A program made the position numbers and the translations under genes. Shown one piece after another: positions 57,058-64,000 of a DNA stretch of 64,000 nucleotides. Origin of the DNA: Azospirillum thermophilum (GTDB taxonomy: Bacteria > Pseudomonadota > Alphaproteobacteria > Azospirillales > Azospirillaceae); NCBI RefSeq assembly GCF_003130795.1, contig NZ_CP029353.1, forward strand, positions 2,247,501 to 2,311,500. Direction: 5' to 3'. Within the stretch, counting starts at the first letter, position 1; each line of letters starts with the position of its first letter. The notes beneath the pieces were generated by a model. It did no database searches, was not told the origin of the DNA, and worked only from the letters and a program-made list of their open reading frames with translations.

Positions 57058-58764
57058 ATGACCTCTCGTTCAGGCTCCGACCGACCGACACCAGACCAGG
57101 AGAGCGAGCCGGGCGGCTCCGCCCAGGGTGGGGGTGCCGTTGACCGCATCGTCGAGCGTTTCGGCGGCATCCGGCCGATGGCCCACAAGCTCGACATTCC
57201 GGTGACGACGGTGCAGGGCTGGAAGAAGCGCGGCGCCATTCCGCTGGCGCGCCATGCCGACCTGCGCGCCGCCGCCGCCAGGCACAAGATCACGCTGGAC
57301 GAGGCCGATCTCGAGGCCGCGACCCCGAGCGAGGACAAGCCCGCCGCCGACACCACCCCGGCCGGCGTCACGGTGGTGGACGCCCCGGTGGTCGAGTCGA
57401 TCGATCCGGTGACCTCCGCCCCCGTCCCCGCCGACCCGGCTGCGGGCGAGCCCGTGGCGGCCGCCCCGGCGGAACCGCCGGCCGCCGAGGCCAAGCCGGA
57501 AGACGCAAAGCCGGAAGACGCAAAGCCGGACGCCGGGAAACCGGCGGAGACGGTCGAGACCACCGCCGGACCCGAGCCCTATGCCGCCGCCACCGCGGCG
57601 CCGGAGCCGGCCGAGCCGCGGCGCGCCGAGACCATCCGCGACGTGCCGCCGCCCTATGTCGACGAGCCGCGCTCCGGCAGCGGCTTCGCCACCGCCCTGT
57701 CGCTGGTCGCCCTGCTGGTCGGCGCCGCGGCGCTGTCCGAGCCCTGGTGGGGCCCGAAGGTTCCCGGCTGGCCGGGCCGCGACGCGGCGGTCTCCGTCCC
57801 CGCGGCGGCTCCTGCCGCCGACCCGGCCCTGCGCAGCCAGCTCCAGCAGCTCGCCGACCGCGTCGGCAAGCTGGAGCAGCGGCCCGCCGCCAATGGCGCG
57901 GCCGGCGGCGCGGCCGGCGGCGCGGCCCCGGTGGACACGGCGGCCATCGACGGCGCCCTGCGCCAGCTCGCCGGCCGGATCGACGCGCTGGAGAAGCGCC
58001 CGGCCCCCGCGGCGGCGGGCAATGCCACGGCCGCGGCGCAGCCCGACCCGCGCGTGGACGAGCTGAACACCCGCCTCGCCGGGCTGGAGCAGCGGCTGGG
58101 CGCCGTCGCCAGCACCAGCCAGGCCGCGCAGGATCTGCGCAAGGACCTGGACGCGGTGCGCCAGCAGCTCACCGGCGTGTCGAGCGCCGTCGAATCGCAG
58201 CGCAACGCCGCCACCTCGGCCCAGGCGCTGGTGCTCGCGGCCGGCCAGCTCCGCTCGGCGCTGGCCGCCGGCCAGCCCTTCCAGCAGGAGCTGCAGGCGG
58301 TGCGCGGTCTCGGCGTCGCCGACCCGTCCATCACGCAGCCGCTCGACGCGCTGGCTCCCTACGCCGCCAAGGGCGTGCCGACCCAGCCGCAGCTCACGGA
58401 CCGCTTCAAGCCGCTGGCCTCCGAGATCGTGCGCGCCGCCAACCGCGGCGAGGGCAACGACTGGGTGGAGCAGGTGACCGGCAAGCTGGCGACGCTGATC
58501 ACCGTCCGCCGCCAGGGCGGCGGCGTGGTCGGCAACGGGCCCGAGGCCATCGTGGCGCGGGCCGAGGCCGCGGTGGACGAGAACAACCTGCCCCGCGCGG
58601 TGGAGGAACTGTCGGCCCTGCAGGGTCCGGCCGCCGAGACCGCCGCCCCGTGGGTCGCCGACGCCAAGGCGCGGCTGGCCGCCAACCAGGCCGGGCAGCA
58701 GTTGACCACCAAGGCCATCGCGCTGCTGTCCGCCGCCTCGGGCGCGAAGGGAGCCGGCCAATGA
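57058..58764 (+). CDS. Mic60/mitofilin-like (COG4223) membrane protein with N-terminal HTH
   Basis: A 568-aa protein. Residues 31-66 look like a small helix-turn-helix (IVERFGGIRPMAHKLDIPVT, then TVQGWKKRGAIP). Residues 90-205 are a Pro/Ala/Glu linker with EDAKP repeats. One TM helix lies at 209-227. Residues 250-400 are coiled coil in the periplasm, ending in a mitofilin-like C-terminal helical domain (QAVRGLGVADPSI; GNDWVEQVTGKLATLITVRR). Alpha-Mic60 shapes membrane invaginations and typically sits between hemD and hemY, as here. ATG at 57058 is chosen because the HTH follows directly. Stop overlaps hemY (ATGA). Confidence 0.85.
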   Translation: MTSRSGSDRPTPDQESEPGGSAQGGGAVDRIVERFGGIRPMAHKLDIPVTTVQGWKKRGAIPLARHADLRAAAARHKITLDEADLEAATPSEDKPAADTTPAGVTVVDAPVVESIDPVTSAPVPADPAAGEPVAAAPAEPPAAEAKPEDAKPEDAKPDAGKPAETVETTAGPEPYAAATAAPEPAEPRRAETIRDVPPPYVDEPRSGSGFATALSLVALLVGAAALSEPWWGPKVPGWPGRDAAVSVPAAAPAADPALRSQLQQLADRVGKLEQRPAANGAAGGAAGGAAPVDTAAIDGALRQLAGRIDALEKRPAPAAAGNATAAAQPDPRVDELNTRLAGLEQRLGAVASTSQAAQDLRKDLDAVRQQLTGVSSAVESQRNAATSAQALVLAAGQLRSALAAGQPFQQELQAVRGLGVADPSITQPLDALAPYAAKGVPTQPQLTDRFKPLASEIVRAANRGEGNDWVEQVTGKLATLITVRRQGGGVVGNGPEAIVARAEAAVDENNLPRAVEELSALQGPAAETAAPWVADAKARLAANQAGQQLTTKAIALLSAASGAKGAGQ

Positions 58765-60110
58765 TCCGCGCGATCTGGTTCCTCATCAAGGTCGCGGTCG
58801 TCATCGCGATCGCGGTCTGGCTGGCCGACCGGCCGGGCACGGTGACCGTCACCTGGCTCGGCTACGTCATCGAGATGTCCTTCGCGGTGGCGGTGCTGAT
58901 CGGTCTGGCCGCCCTGGCGCTGGCGGCGCTCGGCTACCGCTTCGTCCGCGGGCTGCTGCGCTCGCCGGGCAAGCTGCGGCGCTACGGCCGCTCGCGCCGG
59001 CGGGAGCGCGGCTACCGCGCCCTGACCCAGGGGCTGGTGGCCGTCGCCGCGGGCGATGCCCACACCGCCCGCAAGATGGCGCGCAAGGCCGACGGGCTGC
59101 TGAACGAGCCGCCGCTGACCATGCTGCTGTCGGCCCAGGCGGCCCAGCTCCAGGGCGACGACCGCGCCGCCCGGGAGTATTTCACCGCCATGCTCGACCG
59201 GCCGGAGACGGCCTTCCTCGGGCTGCGCGGCCTGCTGACCCAGTCGCTGAAGGCCGGCGACCGGGTGGAGGCCCTGCAGCTCGCCCGCCGCGCGCGGTCG
59301 CTGCAGCCGAACACGCCCTGGCTGCTCGGCACGCTCTACGACCTGGAGGCGCGGGCCGGCGACTGGGCGTCCGCCGAGGGCACCCTGCAGCAGGCCATCC
59401 AGGCCGGCGCCATCCCGGCCGAGGACGGGCGCCGGCACCGCACCGTCCTGCTGCTGGAGCGCAGCTTCGAGGCGGAGCGGCGCGGACGCGGCGACGCCGC
59501 CCTGTCGCATGCCCAGCAGGCGCACGACCTGATGCCGGGCTTCGTGCCCGCCGCGGTCCGGCTCGCCCGGCTGCAGCTCGCCGCCGGCCGCCACAAGCAG
59601 GCCTCCAAGGTGATCGAGCGGGCCTGGCGCCAGGGGCCGCATCCGGAGCTGGCCGACGTCTACCGCGAGGTGACCGACGGCTATGACCCGGTGGCGCGGG
59701 TGAAGCTGTTCGAGAAGCTGCTGACCCAGGCGCCGAACAGCGTCGAGTCGCAGATCGCCGTCGCCCGCGTGGCGATGGAGGCCAAGCTGTGGGGCGAGGC
59801 GCGCAACCGCCTGACCCGCGCGCTGGAGATCGAGCCGTCGCGCCGCCTCTACCGCCTGCTGGCCGAGCTGGAGCGCAACGAGCGCCAGGACGAGGAGGCC
59901 GCCCGCGGCTGGCTCGCCAAGGCCGCCGCCGCCCCGGCCGATCCCGCCTGGACCTGCACCGAGTGCAGCGCCGTCAGCCATGCCTGGGGCGGCCTGTGCG
60001 GCCATTGCGGCGCCTTCGACAGCCTGCAGTGGAAGGCCCCGACCCTCGCCGTGTCGCTGATGGAGCCGACCGAGGCCGCGCCGGCGCTGGCCAAGCCGTC
60101 GGCGGCGTAA
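58761..60110 (+). CDS. HemY-like (COG3898) TPR membrane protein
   Basis: A 449-aa protein with two N-terminal TM helices (about 5-22 and 39-61), a basic cytoplasmic loop (RSPGKLRRYGRSRRRERGYR) and about seven TPR-like repeats. The C-terminus carries a CxxC...CxxC knuckle (TCTECSAVSHAWGGLCGHCG) resembling a rubredoxin/zinc ribbon. HemY-type proteins are encoded with heme genes but have no proven enzymatic step; a scaffold role is usual. Coupled to mic60 by a 4-bp overlap. Confidence 0.9.
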   Translation: MIRAIWFLIKVAVVIAIAVWLADRPGTVTVTWLGYVIEMSFAVAVLIGLAALALAALGYRFVRGLLRSPGKLRRYGRSRRRERGYRALTQGLVAVAAGDAHTARKMARKADGLLNEPPLTMLLSAQAAQLQGDDRAAREYFTAMLDRPETAFLGLRGLLTQSLKAGDRVEALQLARRARSLQPNTPWLLGTLYDLEARAGDWASAEGTLQQAIQAGAIPAEDGRRHRTVLLLERSFEAERRGRGDAALSHAQQAHDLMPGFVPAAVRLARLQLAAGRHKQASKVIERAWRQGPHPELADVYREVTDGYDPVARVKLFEKLLTQAPNSVESQIAVARVAMEAKLWGEARNRLTRALEIEPSRRLYRLLAELERNERQDEEAARGWLAKAAAAPADPAWTCTECSAVSHAWGGLCGHCGAFDSLQWKAPTLAVSLMEPTEAAPALAKPSAA

Positions 60111-60136
60111 CGGACCGCTTCCGGTTTCCCCGCAAG

Positions 60137-60172
60137 CCCCCTTCCCGGCCGCCGGGAAGGGGGTTTTTCTTT
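60137..60172 (+). terminator. Intrinsic terminator after hemY
   Basis: CCCCCTTCCCGG (60137-60148) pairs perfectly with CCGGGAAGGGGG (60152-60163), followed by TTTTTCTTT. Confidence 0.92.
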
Positions 60173-60183
60173 GTCCCGGGCCA

Positions 60184-60230
60184 TTCGGAAATCCGAACGG
60201 TGCTGCGGCCACTCCATCCGGAAATCCGGA
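60184..60230 (+). promoter_or_regulatory. Paired upstream activator sites for DctD
   Basis: Two 14-bp palindromes, TTCGGAAATCCGAA (60184-60197) and TCCGGAAATCCGGA (60217-60230), share the core CGGAAATCCG and have centres exactly 33 bp apart (three helical turns). They lie about 85-125 bp upstream of the -12 element, the usual arrangement for an enhancer-binding protein such as DctD. Confidence 0.75.
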
Positions 60231-60302
60231 CGGAACCGTTGGGTCATAGAACAGGTCCTATCCGAATCAAAGGGTTATACCCCCTCGATCCCCGTCGCGA
60301 TC

Positions 60303-60318
60303 TGGCATGGCGGTTGCT
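60303..60318 (+). promoter_or_regulatory. Sigma-54 promoter of dctA
   Basis: TGGCATGGCGGTTGCT fits the -24/-12 consensus TGGCAC-N5-TTGCW with one change. The GG and GC doublets have the required spacing. The start would be near 60330, leaving a leader of about 85 nt before dctA. Confidence 0.85.
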
Positions 60319-60415
60319 GGTCTTCGGGATCGGCCGGTGACGGCCACGGCATTCCGACCCGACCTGCCGTGGACGCCCCGGCCGGCCGTGTCCGCCCTGG
60401 GGAGGAAATCCTTCT

Positions 60416-61720
60416 ATGAAAATGAACAAGCAGACGACCCTGATCGTCATCGCCATGATGCTGGGCATCCTGGTCGGCTATGCCTGCAACAGCCTGAGCG
60501 AAAGCCCGGCGGCGGCGAAGGAGATCGCCAGCTATTTCGCGATGGTCACGGACATCTTCCTGCGCCTGATCAAGATGATCATCGCGCCCCTGATCTTCTC
60601 GACCCTGGTGGCCGGCATGGCCGGCATGGGCGACGCCGGCACGGTCGGCCGCATCGGCGGCAAGGCGGTGGGCTGGTTCCTCATGGCCTCGCTCGGCTCG
60701 CTGTCCATCGGCCTGGTCTTCGCCAACCTCCTGCAGCCCGGCGCGCATCTGAACGTGCCGCTGCCCGATGCCGCCGCCTCGGCGGGGCTGAAGACCAGCG
60801 CGCTGAACCTGAAGGACTTCCTGACCCACGTCTTCCCGCGCAACTTCTTCGAGGCGATGGCGAACAACGAGATCCTCCAGATCCTGGTGTTCTCGGTGTT
60901 CTTCGGCCTCGCGCTGGGCAGCCTGCGCGACACCAAGGCCCGCTCGCTGGCCCACTCCATCGAGGAAGTGGTTCCGGTGATGCTGAAGGTCACCGACTAT
61001 GTCATGCGCTTCGCCCCGATCGGCGTCTTCGCCGCCGTCGCCAACGTGATCACCACCCAGGGCCTGGGCGTGCTGGTGGTCTACGGCAAGTTCATGGGCA
61101 GCTTCTACATCACGCTGGCGGTGCTGTGGGCGGCGCTGATCGGCGCCGGCTTCCTGGTGCTGAAGAAGGACGTCTTCCGCTTGGTCAAGACCGTCCGCGA
61201 CCCGATGCTGCTCGGCTTCTCCACCGCCTCGAGCGAGTCGGCCTATCCGCGGGTGATGGAGCAGCTCGAGAAGTTCGGCGTCAAGGACCGGGTCATCGGC
61301 TTCGTCCTGCCGCTCGGCTATTCCTTCAACCTCGACGGCTCGATGATCTACACGACCTTCGCGTCGCTGTTCATCGCCCAGGCCTACAATGTGCCGCTGA
61401 GCATCGAGCAGCAGATCATCATGCTGCTGGTTCTGATGGTCTCCAGCAAGGGCATCGCCGGCGTGCCGCGCTCCTCGCTGGTGGTGGTCGCCGCCGTGCT
61501 GCCGATGTTCAACCTGCCCGAGGCCGGCGTCCTGCTGATCATGGGCATCGACCACTTCCTCGACATGGGCCGCACCGCCACCAACGTGCTGGGCAACGCC
61601 ATCGCCACCGCCGTGGTCGCCAAGTCGGAAGGCGCCATCGGTCCGGCCACCGAGGAGGAGGAGGAGGAGGACGCCCTGCCGGAGGGCGCCGTCGCCGTCT
61701 CCCCCGTCTCCGCCGAATAG
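60416..61720 (+). CDS. dctA: C4-dicarboxylate/cation symporter DctA
   Basis: A 434-aa DAACS-family (SDF) transporter with eight TM helices and two re-entrant loops. The signature SSxSAYPR-like loop is STASSESAYPRVMEQLEKFG, the NMDG-type motif is LGYSFNLDGSMIYTTFASLF, and GIAGVPRSSLVVVAAVL and DHFLDMGRTATNVLGNAIAT form the ion/substrate site. The C-terminus has an acidic tail with seven Glu. Presence of dctB and dctD immediately downstream and of the sigma-54 promoter supports dicarboxylate rather than glutamate uptake. Confidence 0.93.
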   Translation: MKMNKQTTLIVIAMMLGILVGYACNSLSESPAAAKEIASYFAMVTDIFLRLIKMIIAPLIFSTLVAGMAGMGDAGTVGRIGGKAVGWFLMASLGSLSIGLVFANLLQPGAHLNVPLPDAAASAGLKTSALNLKDFLTHVFPRNFFEAMANNEILQILVFSVFFGLALGSLRDTKARSLAHSIEEVVPVMLKVTDYVMRFAPIGVFAAVANVITTQGLGVLVVYGKFMGSFYITLAVLWAALIGAGFLVLKKDVFRLVKTVRDPMLLGFSTASSESAYPRVMEQLEKFGVKDRVIGFVLPLGYSFNLDGSMIYTTFASLFIAQAYNVPLSIEQQIIMLLVLMVSSKGIAGVPRSSLVVVAAVLPMFNLPEAGVLLIMGIDHFLDMGRTATNVLGNAIATAVVAKSEGAIGPATEEEEEEDALPEGAVAVSPVSAE

Positions 61721-61737
61721 CGTCCGCCTCCCCGCAA

Positions 61738-61777
61738 GGCCCCGCCCGCCGCAAGCCGGCAGGCGGGGCTTTTTTTG
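61738..61777 (+). terminator. Intrinsic terminator after dctA
   Basis: GCCCCGCC (61739-61746) pairs with GGCGGGGC (61762-61769), with an inner GCCG/CGGC stem, followed by seven T. Confidence 0.9.
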
Positions 61778-61862
61778 CGCCTGGGCATTCGCATCCGGGC
61801 CTTTGCATGCGGGGCCGCCGTCTCTGTTATGATGGCGTCGCGATGTTCCGGCCGCCCCGACG

Positions 61863-63814
61863 ATGCCAGCCCCGACCACCCCGATCCTCCGCTTCATCCG
61901 CCGCTACGGGCTGCTCCTGCCGGGAGTGGCCGTGCTGGCCCTGCTGGCGGGCACCGCCGGCTTCCGCATCAGCGAGGCGATGGGGCTGACCGAGCTGCGG
62001 CAGACCGGCCACCACCGGCTCGACCTCTATGCCGCCAGCCTGGAACGCCAGATCGACAAGTACGCCTATTTCCCGGCGACGCTGGCGCTGGAGCGCGACG
62101 TGCTCGATCTGGTGACGCGCGGGCTGCCGCCGGCCCCGGCGGTCAACCGCTATCTGGAGCAGCTCAACGAGCGGGCGGGCACGCTGTCCATCTATGTGCT
62201 CGACCGGCGGGGACGGGTGGTCGCCACCAGCAACTGGAACCGGCCGGACAGCTTCCTCGGCGAGGATCTGTCCTACCGCCCCTACTTCATCGAGGCGGCG
62301 GCCGGCCGGCCCGGCCGCTTCTTCGGCGTCGGCACGACGCGGGGCGAGCCCGGCTACTACCTCTCCTCGCCGCTGACGGTGGAGGGGCAGCTCGCCGGCG
62401 TCGCCGTCGTCAAGGTCAGCCTGGAGCAGCTCGAGCTGTCCTGGTCGACGGTGGAGGTGCCGGCGCTGGTGAGCGACGAGAACGGGGTGGTCATCCTCGC
62501 CTCCGTCCCGTCCTGGAAATTCACCACCGTCCGCCCGCTCGACGCGGCGGCCCAGGAACGCTTCGACCGCAGCCTGCAATACAACGCCCGGCCGCTGCCG
62601 CCGCTCGGCCTCACGCCGCTGCGCGCGCTGGGCGGCCGGGCGGAGCTGGTGCGGCTGGCCCGGCCGAAGGACGAGGCGGCCCCCGTCTTCCCCGTCTCCG
62701 GCCGCTTCCTGGCGCAGTCGGCGCCGCTGGCCGGCACGCCCTGGCGGCTGACCGTGCTGTCGCCGGTCGAGCAGGTGACCAGCATGGCCTGGACGCGGGC
62801 GGCGCTGGCCGCGATCGGCAGCGCCTTCCTCTGCATCCTGCTGGTGATGTGGAACCAGCGCCGGCTGCATCTGCGCGACCGGCTGCGCGCCCGCGAGGCG
62901 CTGCAGCGCGCCCATGACGAGCTGGAACGCAAGGTGGAGGACCGCACCCGCACGCTGCGCGAGGCGCAGGAGGAGCTGGTGCAGGCCGGCAAGCTGGCAG
63001 TCATCGGCCAGCTCTCCGCCGGCCTCGCCCACGAGCTGAACCAGCCGCTCGCCGCCCTGCGCACCCTGTCCGGCAACGCGGTGAAGTTCATGCAGCGCGG
63101 CGACCTGGAGGCGGCCCAGGGCAACCTGGAGCGCATCGCCCGGCTGGTGGACGGCATGGGCACGCTGACCAGCCAGCTCAAGTCCTTCGCCGCAAATCCT
63201 CCGGCGATCCGCAGCCGGTCGGGGTGCGGCGGGTGATCGACAACGCGCTGTTCCTGCTCGACCCGCGGCTGCGCCGGGCCGGCGTGAGGGTCGAGCTGGA
63301 GCTGCCGCCCGACGGGACGCCCGGGGAACCGGTGGCGCTGTGCGATGCCAACCGGCTGGAGCAGGTGCTGGTCAACCTGCTGGCCAACGGACTCGATTCC
63401 GTGGAGGGGCGGGCGGAGCCCCGGCTGCGCGTCGCCGCCCGCCGGACCGGCGGCGGAAACGGCGGCGGCGCCGGGGGAGAGCGGGTGGTCGTCAGCGTCG
63501 CCGACAGCGGGCCGGGCCTGCCCGCCGACGTGCTGCCCCGGCTGTTCGAGCCCTTCTTCACCACCAAGGCGGCGGGCGGCGGGCTCGGCTTGGGGCTTGC
63601 CATTTCCGCGGGGATCGTGCGTGACTTCGGCGGGACGCTGACCGGAAGCAACGGGCCCGACGGCGGGGCCGTCTTCACGGTCGAGCTGCCTGCGGCCCCA
63701 CCCCCGCCGTCATCCCCGCTTCCGCCCCCACCTTCGGCCCACCCCACGACCGCCGCCCTCGCCGATGCCGCGGCCGGAGACACCCAATGCCCGACACCGG
63801 GTCCGCAGTCCTGA
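61863..63814 (+). CDS. dctB: C4-dicarboxylate sensor histidine kinase DctB, one frameshift
   Basis: A kinase of about 650 aa. TM1 at residues 17-35; a double-PDC periplasmic sensor containing LGEDLSYRPYFIEAAAG, FFGVGTTRGEPGYYLSSPL and GRFLAQSAPLAGTPWRL; TM2 near 308-328; a coiled-coil linker; H-box SAGLAHELNQPLAALRTLSG; N-box NRLEQVLVNLLANGLDSV; G-boxes VADSGPGLPADVLPRLFEPF and GGLGLGLAISAGI. The frame breaks near 63190; one missing C there would restore the natural FARKSSGDPQPVG junction. It phosphorylates DctD when dicarboxylates are present. Its Pro-rich C-terminus overlaps dctD by 28 bp. Confidence 0.92.
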
Positions 63815-64000
63815 AGGTCCTGATCGTCGAGGATGACGAGGATGTCGCGCTGGGCTGCCGGCAGGCCCTGCAGCTCGAAGGCATCGCGGCCGAGACGGTC
63901 GGCACGGCGGAGAAGGCCCGCCGGCTGGTCGGCGCCGGCTTCCCCGGCATCGTGGTGACCGACATCCGGCTGCCCGGCATGGACGGCATGGAGCTGCTGC
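63787..64000 (+). CDS. dctD: C4-dicarboxylate response regulator DctD, N-terminal part
   Basis: The first 71 residues of a response regulator cut by the window end. The receiver has LKVLIVEDDEDVALGCRQAL and phospho-Asp in IVVTDIRLPGMDGMELL. In DctD an AAA+ sigma-54 activation domain and Fis-type HTH would follow outside the window. The upstream palindromes at 60184-60230 are its expected binding sites. Confidence 0.88.
   Translation, partial: MPDTGSAVLKVLIVEDDEDVALGCRQALQLEGIAAETVGTAEKARRLVGAGFPGIVVTDIRLPGMDGMELL

Overview
The window is about 71-73% G+C, densely packed with genes and almost free of mobile DNA. Its gene content points to an alphaproteobacterium, most likely an Azospirillum-like member of the Rhodospirillales. 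The supporting genes are a giant NAD-glutamate dehydrogenase, a FYDLN-acid (TIGR02300) gene beside aroA, an alpha-type Mic60/HemY pair after hemC, an SDHAF4-like protein, the tsaD-gpsA-YciI-EVE run, and many chemosensory and two-component genes. The genus is an inference from gene order and codon use. No insertion sequence, prophage, CRISPR array or rRNA was seen; there is one tRNA (Ala-GGC).

Layout. 0-6.5 kb: a tripartite tricarboxylate transporter (TTT) region with two TctC-type binding proteins (one cut by the window edge), a chemoreceptor between them, divergent tctBA, and an RraA-like gene. 6.5-13.4 kb: a receiver-DUF3369-HD-GYP protein divergent from the large glutamate dehydrogenase gdhB. 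13.4-24.1 kb: heparinase-like protein, purH, a UMF1-type MFS transporter co-transcribed with a TPR/PRMT-like methyltransferase, a lipoprotein adenosine deaminase, and rsmB. 24.2-28.4 kb: DHH phosphoesterase, htpX, SDHAF4-like protein, MBL hydrolase, and a hidden 29-aa ORF with a perfect Shine-Dalgarno. 28.7-37.6 kb: tsaD, GNAT, gpsA, YciI, EVE, acs, cmk, rpsA. 37.7-41.1 kb: a CheY-like protein and a PhoPQ-like system with PepSY and OB-fold exported proteins. 41.2-52.1 kb: a Crp/Fnr regulator, ccoG, and a complete kdpFABCDE potassium-uptake locus with two extra tiny membrane proteins. 52.1-60.2 kb: tRNA-Ala, TIGR02300 protein, aroA, a methyltransferase, hemC, a degenerate hemD, mic60, hemY. 60.2-64 kb: a sigma-54-type dctA promoter with paired upstream sites, then dctA, dctB and the start of dctD.

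How it fits together. Two modules handle carboxylates: TTT plus chemoreceptor, and DctA/DctB/DctD. Two others respond to envelope or ion state: PhoPQ-PepSY and KdpDE. The rest is core metabolism and translation (purine, heme, shikimate, acetyl-CoA, glycerol-3-phosphate, t6A, ribosomal protein S1).

Quality caution. Several otherwise intact genes carry single-base frameshifts, mostly a missing C or G in a short G/C run: the RraA-like gene, the HD-GYP gene, gdhB, kdpA, kdpD and dctB. kdpB has about a dozen indels of both signs plus a 25-bp duplication. Their protein motifs are otherwise preserved, which favours sequence errors over decay. hemD looks more damaged and coincides with an unexplained GTAC-rich block.
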